In this document: positions 54,291 through 63,217 of the stretch, piece by piece
How positions within the stretch are numbered: position 1 is the first letter of the stretch
Layout of the letters: each line of letters begins with the position of its first letter
Source: an uncultured Bacteroidales bacterium
GTDB taxonomy: Bacteria; Bacteroidota; Bacteroidia; Bacteroidales; Salinivirgaceae
NCBI GenBank assembly: GCA_937981765.1
Contig: CALJOM010000011.1
Location: forward strand, 1-64,000
Length of the DNA stretch: 64,000 bases
Direction of reading: 5' to 3'
Made by a program: the position numbers and the translations under genes
Notes under the pieces: generated by a model
What the model saw: only the letters and a program-made list of their open reading frames with translations
Databases searched by the model: none
Told to the model about the DNA's origin: nothing

Positions 54291-56090
54291 TTATTGCTTT
54301 TGGGCGAAATAATTCGAAATAAGAATGGCCTTACTTTTCCCAATTACTTTTTCAAGAGAATCAAACGGTTGTTGCTTTATGGCATCAACAGTTTTGAATG
54401 TTGTTAGCAATTTCTGTCTGGTTGCATCGCCAATGCCTTTAATATTATTAAGCTCGGAGTTAAGTGATTGTTTAGTTCGGGTTTTTCGATGAAAGGTTAT
54501 TCCGAACCGATGCGCTTCATCTCGTATGTGCTGGATGACCTTTAATGTTGTGCTGTTCTTGTCTAAATATAGAGGTATAGGGTCGTTGGGAATAAAAATT
54601 TCTTCCAGACGCTTGGCAATCGAAATAATTTGAATCTGGGTATCAATTCCTAATTCCCGAAGAGCCGAAAGAGCTGAGAGTAATTGTCCTTTACCGCCGT
54701 CGATTACAATGAGGTTGGGGAGTGGGGCGTTTTCTTCCAGAAGTCTTGAATATCGGCGCAAAACAACTTCGTACATTGTGGCGTAATCGTCGGGTCCAAC
54801 TACAGATTTAACATGAAACATACGATATTCTTTCTTACTTGGCTTAGTATTCCGGAATACAACACAGGCCGATACCGGATTGGTTCCTTGCAGATTGGAG
54901 TTATCGAAACATTCTATGTGGCGTGGGAGAGTATTGAGGCGCAAATCTTTTTGCATTTGTAGTAATAGTTGTTCCAGTTTGTCTTTTGAAGGTGCTTTTT
55001 GCTTTTGCTTGAGCCGCTCGATTTTATAATATCGAGCGTTTTTTTCCGAAAGTTCTAATAGTTTTTTCTTATCTCCTCTTTGTGGGACTGTAATTTTTAT
55101 TTTTTCGTCGGGATAATCTATGGGGAAAGGCACAATCAGTTCGTCGGAAGTACTACCAAATCGGCTGCGTATTTCAATTATAGCCATCAACAAAATTTCC
55201 TCGGGTGTTTCGTCCAGTTTTTTTTGCAATTCTAAAGTGAACGATTGGATTACAGAGCCATGGATAACTTTAAGGTAGTTTACAAAAATATTTTGGTCTT
55301 CCTCTTTTATGTAAGAGAATACATCAATGTTATTAATGGTTGGATGTACCACCGTGGAGCGGTTTTGATATTTCTCAAGCATCAGCATCTTCTGTTTGGC
55401 TTCTTCAGCCGCCTCAAATTTCAGTTCGGCGGCAGCTTTTAACATTTTTTCTCTAAAATAGTGGATGGTCTCCGAAATGTTGCCGCGCAATACACTGCGA
55501 AGTTGGGCTATCGATTGGTTATATTCCTCCTCACTTTGAAATTGTTCGCAAGGGCCTTTGCAGTTACCAATTTGATATTCCAGACAAACTTTGAATTTAT
55601 GCGCCTTAATATTTTGTTCGGACAGATTAAGATTGCAGGTTCTTACATTATAGGTTTTGCGCAGGAATTCAATAAGGGTTTTTACCATAAAGCCTGAAGT
55701 GTAGGGGCCAAAATATTCACCGAGGTTTTTATCGTGTTCTCTGGTTATAATCACACGCGGAAATCTTTCTTTAAGGATACAAATCCAAGGGTAAGTTTTG
55801 TCGTCTTTCAACCGAATGTTATACTGGGGTTGATACTTTTTAACCAGATTGTTTTCCAATAAAAGCGCGTCGATTTCCGTGTCAACTACAATGTGTTGTA
55901 TATCGGCTATTCGGTTAACCATTATTCGGAGCTTTGCGCTTTCGTGATTTTTGGTAAAATACGATAAAACCCGTTTACGTAGGTTTTTGGCCTTTCCAAT
56001 ATAAATTATGGTATTGTTTTTATCATAAAACTGGTACACTCCAGGCACTTCAGGCAGATTTCGAGCCTTTTCTTTGAGTTGTTCTAGCAT
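54291..56090 (-). CDS. uvrC: Excinuclease ABC subunit C
   Basis: A 599-residue nuclease of nucleotide excision repair that cuts on both sides of a DNA lesion with UvrB. GIY-YIG domain at the N-terminus (PGVYQFYDKNNTIIYIGKAKNLRKR, about 15-40). UVR domain near 205 (KAAAELKFEAAEEAKQKM), RNase H-like endonuclease domain with IECFDNSNLQGTNPVSACVVF (about 385) and VIDGGKGQLLSAL. Tandem helix-hairpin-helix at the end (LNNIKGIGDATRQKLLTTF). Single gene; promoter box at 56117-56124. Confidence 0.96.
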   Translation of the reverse strand: MLEQLKEKARNLPEVPGVYQFYDKNNTIIYIGKAKNLRKRVLSYFTKNHESAKLRIMVNRIADIQHIVVDTEIDALLLENNLVKKYQPQYNIRLKDDKTYPWICILKERFPRVIITREHDKNLGEYFGPYTSGFMVKTLIEFLRKTYNVRTCNLNLSEQNIKAHKFKVCLEYQIGNCKGPCEQFQSEEEYNQSIAQLRSVLRGNISETIHYFREKMLKAAAELKFEAAEEAKQKMLMLEKYQNRSTVVHPTINNIDVFSYIKEEDQNIFVNYLKVIHGSVIQSFTLELQKKLDETPEEILLMAIIEIRSRFGSTSDELIVPFPIDYPDEKIKITVPQRGDKKKLLELSEKNARYYKIERLKQKQKAPSKDKLEQLLLQMQKDLRLNTLPRHIECFDNSNLQGTNPVSACVVFRNTKPSKKEYRMFHVKSVVGPDDYATMYEVVLRRYSRLLEENAPLPNLIVIDGGKGQLLSALSALRELGIDTQIQIISIAKRLEEIFIPNDPIPLYLDKNSTTLKVIQHIRDEAHRFGITFHRKTRTKQSLNSELNNIKGIGDATRQKLLTTFKTVDAIKQQPFDSLEKVIGKSKAILISNYFAQKQ

Positions 56091-56116
56091 GGCCGTAGAG
56101 ATTAATTTGTTGTAAA

Positions 56117-56124
56117 CAAAAGTA
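56117..56124 (-). promoter_or_regulatory. Bacteroidetes -7 box of uvrC
   Basis: Minus-strand TACTTTTG, an exact TAnnTTTG, 26 bases before the ATG at 56090, just after the terminator of the upstream receptor gene. Confidence 0.5.
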
Positions 56125-56130
56125 CTTGAA

Positions 56131-56165
56131 AAAAGAAAAGGCTACCATGACGATGGCAGCCTTTT
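56131..56165 (-). terminator. Terminator of the TonB-dependent receptor gene
   Basis: AAAAGGCTACCA (56136-56147) pairs with TGGCAGCCTTTT (56154-56165) with one mismatch and a six-base loop; a T-rich run follows on the minus strand. Confidence 0.65.
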
Positions 56166-56183
56166 CTTCTTTTTGAGGGGTTA

Positions 56184-58304
56184 TTAAAAGGTGGCATTGA
56201 TTCCAAACAGGGTTAGGGTGTAAATATTATCGGTAAAGGCAAATTGCCTTTTATCTTTTAAATCGAGCTTATCATTGGTTAAATCGCGCAACAGATTTAA
56301 ATTTCGTAGATTAAAAAACACCGACAAATTTTCGGTTACGTAATAGCTAAGCTTTGTTGAAAACAGTAGGGCAGGATTAAGGGTTGTTGTGTTTTGATAA
56401 CTTGCAGAATAATAGAAGGTTTGTTTGGTGTAGCCATAAAGTCCTATTCCAATCTGAACTTTTTTGAATACTGTGCTCCCGAAATTTAATCCATAGATTA
56501 TGGATGGAGTCCATTCATGGGTGTAACTGGTGTCGGATTGGCTGGTGCTTCCTTTAGGATCGTCGATTGTGGTTTTTTGAAATGTTACAAATGGATTAAT
56601 GTTGGTATTTTCGTTGAAGAAATATCTTGCCGAAAGGGATAGACCTATTTGTGAAGCTTTCAAATCGATGTTACGAGTGCTATAGTAGTGTGTATTACCA
56701 ACCAGGCTGTCTTTGGAGATTTTTGTTAAATTATCTAGGGTTTGATAAAATGCTTCTGCATCAAAATTTAACCGGTTAAATAGTTTGGCTCGATAACCCA
56801 ACTCAATCATGTTGGTGGTAGCAAGATTTAGATTTTTATTTCCCCTGTAAATAATGTTTATCATTGGAGATATAACCGAATAGTTTAAATAATTGTCAAC
56901 AATGGTGCTTCCTTTGTTTGCACGTGAGGCTACTAGGCGAAACAAATGGTTGTGTACAGGTTTAAATGTCCCTCCCACTTGAAAGCTGAAATAGGGGTCG
57001 CTGGGATGGTTGTATTTATCGAACCGAATGGATGAAATGAGTCGTATTTTTTCCTGTATTTGGTAGTCAACCCGAAGTAGCCCTGCCAAATTATCCAAGG
57101 TTGCGTTACGGTTATTAATTAACCCATTGCTCATATTGATCTGACTAAGTGTGTCGTCATAAATAGTGGATCTGTAATTAAATCCTGGACGAACGGAAAG
57201 TTTTTTATCGAGCAACAAAAAATCATATTCAAGTATTAAGTCAGAGGTGGCATATTCAAACTCCCACCCTCTGATTCCAAAGGAGTTTTGATATCCTTTC
57301 AGGTGTGAGGCTTGAAACATAAAAGCATTTATCTTGGCTTGCAGGTTAGCGTATTGACTTTCTGATTTTTCCGTTATCCAGGGAGTATAAAAATTGTCGC
57401 TGTAAATTTTTTGCCCTACCGAATTTTGAATTCCAAGACTAAGGTCGATGCTTATTTTATCGTTGGGAGTATACCCTACAAAGGTGTTCAAACCCCATTT
57501 GTCAACCGCTAATTCGGGATTAGGATATCGCTTGGCAAGGGTGTTGAAGAATGTGCTCGAGGTGTTGGTTGCTGAGAGATTACTGTAGGGTGTGTATTGA
57601 CTGTCTTTAAATGTGTAATAAAATTGTTCAAACCGGTTACGATAGGAATGGTTTGCGCTCATACCTACATAGAAGTTGTCTTTTCGAAATCCTGCGTTAA
57701 CTCCGTATAGCTTGGTGTTAAAGTTTCCTTGGGTTAGGTTGGCTTGAACGTAGGTGTCGTTTTTGTTGGGCTTTTTGGTAATGATATTGATAATTCCGGC
57801 CACGGCGTTAGCCCCATACATGGAAGAAGACGGACCTCTTACCACTTCAATTCGCTCAATATCGTTAAGGTCGATCGGTAGGGCTTCCCAATAAGTTCCT
57901 CCTTGAAAATCTCGGAATACAGGTCTATTATCAATCATTACTAGGGTTATTGTATTTATGGAAGATTGATAGCCGCCGGGCAATATATGGTCAAGGCCCC
58001 GCAAATGAATGTCGTAAACCCCGTTGGTTTGTTCTCGCACAATAACTCCCGGAACTAATCTAAGAGCTTCGGCAATGGTGGTTGCACCGCTTTTAATAAT
58101 ATCGTCGTAGGCAATTACGCTCGACGAAAGAGGTGCATCAAAGGTACTCTCCGCTCGTTTCGATACCGATACAATTTCAAGGTTCATCAACTCTTCAAGA
58201 CTCATTTGGAACAGGTCTTGATAACTAATCTCATCAGATTGCCCATAAACTTTTGGAAAAACTAATACACTGGTAATCACCAATAAAAGGAATACTTTTT
58301 TCAC
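56184..58304 (-). CDS. TonB-dependent outer-membrane receptor
   Basis: A 706-residue receptor. Signal peptide (residues 1-21), a short leader with VSVSKRAESTFDAPLSSSVIAYDDI (TonB-box-like start of the plug), plug domain about 50-165 (ALRLVPGVIVREQTNGVYDIHLRGL, DIERIEVVRGPSSSMYGANAVAGIINIITKKP) and a 22-strand-type barrel ending TLFGINATF. It has no SusD partner and no carboxypeptidase-like N-terminal domain. Such receptors take up siderophores, vitamins or metals; nothing nearby tells which. Single-gene unit divergent from porZ. Confidence 0.92.
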   Translation of the reverse strand: MKKVFLLLVITSVLVFPKVYGQSDEISYQDLFQMSLEELMNLEIVSVSKRAESTFDAPLSSSVIAYDDIIKSGATTIAEALRLVPGVIVREQTNGVYDIHLRGLDHILPGGYQSSINTITLVMIDNRPVFRDFQGGTYWEALPIDLNDIERIEVVRGPSSSMYGANAVAGIINIITKKPNKNDTYVQANLTQGNFNTKLYGVNAGFRKDNFYVGMSANHSYRNRFEQFYYTFKDSQYTPYSNLSATNTSSTFFNTLAKRYPNPELAVDKWGLNTFVGYTPNDKISIDLSLGIQNSVGQKIYSDNFYTPWITEKSESQYANLQAKINAFMFQASHLKGYQNSFGIRGWEFEYATSDLILEYDFLLLDKKLSVRPGFNYRSTIYDDTLSQINMSNGLINNRNATLDNLAGLLRVDYQIQEKIRLISSIRFDKYNHPSDPYFSFQVGGTFKPVHNHLFRLVASRANKGSTIVDNYLNYSVISPMINIIYRGNKNLNLATTNMIELGYRAKLFNRLNFDAEAFYQTLDNLTKISKDSLVGNTHYYSTRNIDLKASQIGLSLSARYFFNENTNINPFVTFQKTTIDDPKGSTSQSDTSYTHEWTPSIIYGLNFGSTVFKKVQIGIGLYGYTKQTFYYSASYQNTTTLNPALLFSTKLSYYVTENLSVFFNLRNLNLLRDLTNDKLDLKDKRQFAFTDNIYTLTLFGINATF

Positions 58305-58332
58305 ACTGGTTTCATGATTTACGGTTCAATTT

Positions 58333-58340
58333 CAAAATTA
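58333..58340 (-). promoter_or_regulatory. Possible -7 box of the TonB-dependent receptor gene
   Basis: Minus-strand TAATTTTG, an exact TAnnTTTG, 28 bases before the ATG at 58304. Confidence 0.4.
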
Positions 58341-58442
58341 TATATATTTTTTTTTTAAAAGAAAAATTTTACCGTCAAATTTTATCCATTTTTTACAATA
58401 AATTCGAAGGCTGAAAGTTTTTATCATTGATTAGTCCTTGTT

Positions 58443-60755
58443 ATGCAGTTTCGATCCATTTTATTTGGTTTTTTGATCTCGGGTTCTCTTCTATTATCGG
58501 CTCAAGATGAGTTTAAAATTGGAACCTGGCGAGTTCATTTGCCATACCACCGCTGCCATTCTGTAGTTTACATGCCTCCATATGTCTATGGAGGGAGCTA
58601 TTCAGGAATATTCTCCTACCATTTGCAAGATCTTACTTTGGAGCGCTTAAACAAACTTAACAGTTTGTCGGATGTCGGAGTAACGGCAATGCGCGCTCAC
58701 AGGCCCAGCCAATCGCTTCTGGTTGGATACGAATCGGGCATTATCGACATTCTGAAAAAAGGCAAAGTTACGGTTATCAACGATATAGCTCGGGCCGATT
58801 TTCTGGGGAGTAAAGCAATACGGATTTTTAAGGTCTATGGAGATACAGTTTTTGTGTTCACATCCTATGGTGCGTCGCTTTTATCGCTTAGCAACCGTGC
58901 TATTTTAACTACAATTCGGTTTGAAACTTCACAGCAAAACATCCCGATTAATGATGTAACACTAACTAGCGACTCCATTTATTTGGCAACAGGAGCTGGT
59001 GTTTTTACTGCCCCTCGAACCGGAGTTAACCTTATGGATTTCTCGAACTGGAAACGAATGTTACAACTGCCTAATCCATATCAAAACTACAACTTTTGTG
59101 AATTCTGGGCCGATACGTTATGGTTTGGCAAGACAGTCCCCGGCTATCAGAACGATACCCTGGTGCTTTTTAAAAATGGACAATTCCGAACCTTTAATTT
59201 TCCAAGCCATGGAGCCGATATTCGGAGAATATATGTAGACATGAACTACTTGCATTTATTGACCAATAACTACATCTTTTACTTTGGAAGGCACAATCAG
59301 TTGATTGTTGCCCAATATTACGGTGGAACTTTATGGCAAGGAGCCAAGGATTTTGCTGCTGTCGACGATTGGGTATATTATCTGGCAGATCCTTTTAATG
59401 GGGTGATTCGAAAGATTAAATGGAGTGAAAAAACAGATACCCTAAAACCGAATGGCCCGGATACCTACAAGGCATACCATATCAACATTGCTAACGACGA
59501 GGTTTGGGTTTCGGCGGGTAGTCCCGGCGAGCCGTGGAATGGCTATGGTATTTATCGTTTTAAAGGTAACGAATGGATAAATTTTACCTCCGATAACACC
59601 CAGGATTTAGATTCCATAGGGAATATCTCCATATCTATTACCAATCCTCTTAATTCTAAACACATTATTGCCGGTTCATACGGATACGGAGTAATTGAAT
59701 TTGAAAACGACAAAGTAACCAAACGGTGGAATATATTCAACAGTCCCTTGGAGTCGGAAGAAAATCTTGGGCAAGGATATAACCGAATCACTGGCCTGGC
59801 ATTCGATAAAAACCGTAATTTGTGGATAGTTCAGAGGTATACAAATAATCCGTTAGTTGTTAAGAAGGCCAACGGGGAATGGGAATCTTTTAATCTTGGA
59901 GGTCTTGTGTCCCGTCAACGTACCGGAGAAATAATCAATACCCCCTGGGGTGATATGTGGTTCCTGGTGCCCGGAAAAGGAATTGCAGTTTTCAATCCCG
60001 AAAAACTCCTTAATAATCAGCCAAACGCCTTTCGGGTCTTCCCACTTCGACGCTCTGATGGTAATATTATAAACGATGTGTCGGCTATTGCAGTTGATAA
60101 CGATGAAACCATTTGGGTTGGTGCAAAAACCGGTGGAATTTTTGTCTATTATAACCCCAAAGTTGCTTTGACTAGAGACATTCTTGCTTCTCAATTAATT
60201 GTTGAGGTAGACGATCGGGTAGAATATCTTTTCGGCAACGAGTCTATTACCGACATTACTGTAGATGGCGGAAACAGGAAGTGGATTGCAACTGCCGGAG
60301 GAGGAGTTTATCTAATTAACCGGGGAGGCAGTAAGCAAATTTTAAACCTGAATACCCAAAATAGCCCGCTTCTATCCAATGAGGTTTACTCTGTGGATAT
60401 AAACCGAAAAACCGGTGAAGTTTTCTTTGCAACATCGTTAGGAGTTGTTTCCTACGTTGGAAGTGCTACGGAGGGAAATAAAACGTTGACACAAATTGAT
60501 ATTTATCCGAATCCGGTACGGGAGGATTATAACAGCTCTGTGATTATTCGCGGATTGATGGAAGATACTACGGTTAAAATTACCGACCTATCAGGCCGCT
60601 TGGTTTATGAGACCTATTCCAACGGAGGAACCGGCATTTGGAATCTTCGTGATTTCGATGGGAAACGGGTTCCTACAGGAGTTTATTTAATTTATTGTGC
60701 ATCACCCAACGCCGACTATTCTTCTCCGGTAAAGCTATTGGTGGCTACACGTTAA
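58443..60755 (+). CDS. porZ: PorZ-like T9SS component, two-domain beta-propeller
   Basis: A 770-residue protein, close to the 776 residues of Porphyromonas gingivalis PorZ. Signal peptide (residues 1-20, ending LLSAQ). The N-terminus has the PorZ hallmark GTWRVHLPYHRCHSVVYMP, followed by two beta-propellers built of short WD/two-component-regulator-like repeats (NRNLWIVQRY, NRKWIATAGGGVYLIN, DETIWVGAKTGGIFVY). The last 80 residues are a type A sorting domain (IDIYPNPVRED, VPTGVYLIYC). In P. gingivalis PorZ is on the cell surface and helps the sortase PorU attach A-LPS to cargo. No other por genes are in the window. Confidence 0.87.
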   Translation: MQFRSILFGFLISGSLLLSAQDEFKIGTWRVHLPYHRCHSVVYMPPYVYGGSYSGIFSYHLQDLTLERLNKLNSLSDVGVTAMRAHRPSQSLLVGYESGIIDILKKGKVTVINDIARADFLGSKAIRIFKVYGDTVFVFTSYGASLLSLSNRAILTTIRFETSQQNIPINDVTLTSDSIYLATGAGVFTAPRTGVNLMDFSNWKRMLQLPNPYQNYNFCEFWADTLWFGKTVPGYQNDTLVLFKNGQFRTFNFPSHGADIRRIYVDMNYLHLLTNNYIFYFGRHNQLIVAQYYGGTLWQGAKDFAAVDDWVYYLADPFNGVIRKIKWSEKTDTLKPNGPDTYKAYHINIANDEVWVSAGSPGEPWNGYGIYRFKGNEWINFTSDNTQDLDSIGNISISITNPLNSKHIIAGSYGYGVIEFENDKVTKRWNIFNSPLESEENLGQGYNRITGLAFDKNRNLWIVQRYTNNPLVVKKANGEWESFNLGGLVSRQRTGEIINTPWGDMWFLVPGKGIAVFNPEKLLNNQPNAFRVFPLRRSDGNIINDVSAIAVDNDETIWVGAKTGGIFVYYNPKVALTRDILASQLIVEVDDRVEYLFGNESITDITVDGGNRKWIATAGGGVYLINRGGSKQILNLNTQNSPLLSNEVYSVDINRKTGEVFFATSLGVVSYVGSATEGNKTLTQIDIYPNPVREDYNSSVIIRGLMEDTTVKITDLSGRLVYETYSNGGTGIWNLRDFDGKRVPTGVYLIYCASPNADYSSPVKLLVATR

Positions 60756-60790
60756 ATAGCCGATTGCAGATATTGTTTGTTACAAACACA

Positions 60791-60817
60791 AAAAGCCCCC
60801 AAGATATTTGGGAGCTT
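60791..60817 (-). terminator. Terminator of rpmE
   Basis: On the minus strand a nine-pair stem with one U-G wobble (60794-60802 with 60808-60816), five-base loop, then TTTTT. Confidence 0.6.
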
Positions 60818-60839
60818 GTGCTGTATTTTGTTTGGATTC

Positions 60840-61103
60840 TTACTTCTTGTTGTTTTCGAAATGCTTCGCGTAACGGTTACGGAATTTGTCTACACGTCCG
60901 GCAGAGTCAACAAGTTTCATTTTTCCGGTGTAGAAAGGATGAGATGTATTGGATATCTCAAGTTTAATCAATGGATACTTCACACCGTCAATTTCAATCT
61001 CTTCTTTACTGTTTGCTGTGGAGCGTGTGATAAACGTAAAACCGTTTGACATATCGCGAAATGCTACCAAACGATAATTTTCCGGATGTATTCCCTTTTT
61101 CAT
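60840..61103 (-). CDS. rpmE: 50S ribosomal protein L31 type B
   Basis: An 87-residue ribosomal protein. [24 protein letters not shown] and [28 protein letters not shown] are the conserved features. It has no cysteines, so it is the zinc-independent type B (often named rpmE2). In many bacteria type B is induced by zinc starvation, but in Bacteroidota it is the usual form. Promoter box at 61142-61149; single-gene unit with terminator. Confidence 0.95.
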   Translation of the reverse strand: MKKGIHPENYRLVAFRDMSNGFTFITRSTANSKEEIEIDGVKYPLIKLEISNTSHPFYTGKMKLVDSAGRVDKFRNRYAKHFENNKK

Positions 61104-61141
61104 AGGTTTATGTTTTTATCAAAAATTACAATTTCGGGCTG

Positions 61142-61149
61142 CAAAGATA
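61142..61149 (-). promoter_or_regulatory. Bacteroidetes -7 box of rpmE
   Basis: Minus-strand TATCTTTG, an exact TAnnTTTG, 38 bases before the ATG at 61103. Confidence 0.5.
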
Positions 61150-61192
61150 ATGTTTTTTATCCAAAATCAAAAACGTACTACTATTTTTTGAG

Positions 61193-62404
61193 CTATGCTG
61201 CTTTGAGTCGAGACACATCGGCTTTTCTCATCTTTTCCTGCGCATACTCCAGAGTGATTGTCAACGATTTTTTCTTCGAGGTAGGAAGTTCAAACATGGC
61301 ATCGATCATAATAATTTCGCATATTGAACGAAGTCCGCGAGCTCCTAGTTTAAACTCTATAGCTTTGTCAACAATAAAGTCGAGCACGGCTTCTTCAAAT
61401 TCAAGTGAAATTCCATCTAACTCGAACAATTTTACGTATTGTTTAATTAATGAGTTTTTAGGTTCGGTTAAAATACGGCGAAGCGAATCCCTGTCCAGCG
61501 GGTTCAAATAGGTCAAAACAGGCAATCTACCTATGAGTTCGGGAATTAGTCCGAATGTTTTGAGGTCCTGTGGTGTGATGTATTGAATCAAGTTCGATCG
61601 ATCGATTACGGCTGTTTCTTTGGCAGAGTTGAAGCCAACTACCGTCGTGTTGAGCCTTTGGGCAATTTTGCGTTCAATGCCATCGAATGCTCCGCCACAG
61701 ATGAACAGAATATTTTTGGTGTCAACCGAAATGTATCGCTGCTCGGGATGTTTACGTCCTCCCTGGGGTGGAACATTTACAATGGAGCCTTCCAATAGCT
61801 TAAGCAAGCCTTGCTGAACGCCTTCACCTCCTACATCACGGGTTATTGAAGGATTGTCGCCTTTTCGTGCAATTTTATCGATTTCGTCGATGAATACAAT
61901 TCCACGCTCTGCTGCTTTTACATTATAATCGGCTGCCTGCAGCAATCTCGACAGTATGCTTTCAACATCTTCTCCTACATAGCCCGCTTCGGTGAAAACA
62001 GTAGCGTCGACTATGGTAAAAGGTACGTTTAATAGTTTAGCGATGGTACGTGCCAGCAATGTTTTGCCGGTTCCGGTAGGGCCTACCATAATAATGTTCG
62101 ACTTCTCAATCTCTACAGGGTCGCTGGCAGAGGGGGTGAGAATCCGTTTAAAATGATTGTAAACAGCTACTGAAAGATATTTTTTAGCGTCGTCCTGTCC
62201 TATAACGTATTGATCAAGAAACTCTTTGATTTGCTTTGGTTTGTATATCTTAAGCTTATGGTCGTTTGAGATTTTGCCTTTAAATTCCTGTTCAATGATC
62301 TCTTTAGCCTGTTCGACACAGGAATCGCAAATATGTCCACTAATCCCACTGATTAGGAAATTAACTTCTTTTTGACTACGTCCGCAAAAGGAACATCGGT
62401 TCAT
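61193..62404 (-). CDS. clpX: ATP-dependent Clp protease ATP-binding subunit ClpX
   Basis: A 403-residue AAA+ unfoldase that feeds proteins to ClpP. The N-terminal zinc-binding domain has four Cys ([11 protein letters not shown] and HICDSC). Walker [12 protein letters not shown] (about residue 111), the pore loop GYVGEDV, Walker [12 protein letters not shown], and [18 protein letters not shown] follow. [12 protein letters not shown] and the arginine finger region [10 protein letters not shown] complete the AAA+ core. It is the third gene of tig-clpP-clpX. Confidence 0.97.
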   Translation of the reverse strand: MNRCSFCGRSQKEVNFLISGISGHICDSCVEQAKEIIEQEFKGKISNDHKLKIYKPKQIKEFLDQYVIGQDDAKKYLSVAVYNHFKRILTPSASDPVEIEKSNIIMVGPTGTGKTLLARTIAKLLNVPFTIVDATVFTEAGYVGEDVESILSRLLQAADYNVKAAERGIVFIDEIDKIARKGDNPSITRDVGGEGVQQGLLKLLEGSIVNVPPQGGRKHPEQRYISVDTKNILFICGGAFDGIERKIAQRLNTTVVGFNSAKETAVIDRSNLIQYITPQDLKTFGLIPELIGRLPVLTYLNPLDRDSLRRILTEPKNSLIKQYVKLFELDGISLEFEEAVLDFIVDKAIEFKLGARGLRSICEIIMIDAMFELPTSKKKSLTITLEYAQEKMRKADVSRLKAA

Positions 62405-62449
62405 AGGTTTTAAATTTAGTGCCCATTACTGATTTAATATTTAATACTA

Positions 62450-62485
62450 ATGAATTCCCCAGTTGAGGAGAATTCATTTTTTTTA
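62450..62485. other. Strong hairpin in the clpP-clpX gap
   Basis: AATGAATTC (62450-62458) pairs perfectly with GAATTCATT (62471-62479), followed on the plus strand by a T run to 62485. The genes here run on the minus strand, where no U run follows the stem, so it is not a normal terminator for them. It may stabilise or process the clpP-clpX transcript, or end an antisense transcript. Confidence 0.45.
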
Positions 62486-62522
62486 GTCAGTTCCCAAATA
62501 GTTTTATCCTTGGGATGGCTGT

Positions 62523-63206
62523 TTACTTTTTAGGTTTAATGCGTTCTAAAACTTCATCAATCATGCCATATTCAACAGCTTCGCGGGCGGTCATCCAATA
62601 GTCGCGGTCGCTATCTTTTTCAACTTTTTCGTATGGATTTCCGGAGTGAAGTGCTATGATTTCGTAAAGTTCGCGTTTTAGTTTCTGAATTTCGCGTGCA
62701 GTTATCTCAATGTCGGAAGCCTGCCCCTGTGCACCTCCCATAGGTTGATGAATCATGATACGGCTATGGGGAAGGGCAGAGCGTTTTCCTTTAGCTCCGG
62801 CACATAACAAAACGGCTCCCATGCTGGCAGCTATTCCTGTACAAATGGTTGCCACATCGGCACTTATGAACTGCATGGTGTCGTATATTCCTAACCCCGC
62901 ATAAACACTACCGCCTGGTGTGTTGAAATAGATTTGAATGTCTTTAGTTGGGTCGGACGATTCCAGGAAGAGCAGTTGTGCCTGGATGATGTTGGCTACA
63001 TCGTCGTCGATTGGAAGCCCCAGAAAGATAATTCTGTCCATCATCAGACGCGAAAATACATCCATAGTGGCAACATTCAGTTGTCTCTCCTCAATAATGG
63101 TGGGAGAAATATAACTGTTGTGCAGCGATGTGTATTGGTCGTAAACCATACTGCTTATGCCTTTTTTCTTGATGGCATATCTTCTGAATTCATCTTTCGG
63201 GAACAT
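62523..63206 (-). CDS. clpP: ATP-dependent Clp protease proteolytic subunit ClpP
   Basis: A 227-residue serine peptidase forming the ClpP barrel. Catalytic Ser in [14 protein letters not shown], His in [11 protein letters not shown], Asp in [11 protein letters not shown]. The N-terminal about 30 residues ([18 protein letters not shown]) are longer than in most ClpP and are probably a propeptide. The gene lies 11 bases after tig and 118 before clpX, the usual order. Confidence 0.97.
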   Translation of the reverse strand: MFPKDEFRRYAIKKKGISSMVYDQYTSLHNSYISPTIIEERQLNVATMDVFSRLMMDRIIFLGLPIDDDVANIIQAQLLFLESSDPTKDIQIYFNTPGGSVYAGLGIYDTMQFISADVATICTGIAASMGAVLLCAGAKGKRSALPHSRIMIHQPMGGAQGQASDIEITAREIQKLKRELYEIIALHSGNPYEKVEKDSDRDYWMTAREAVEYGMIDEVLERIKPKK

Positions 63207-63217
63207 AGGCTTCGATT

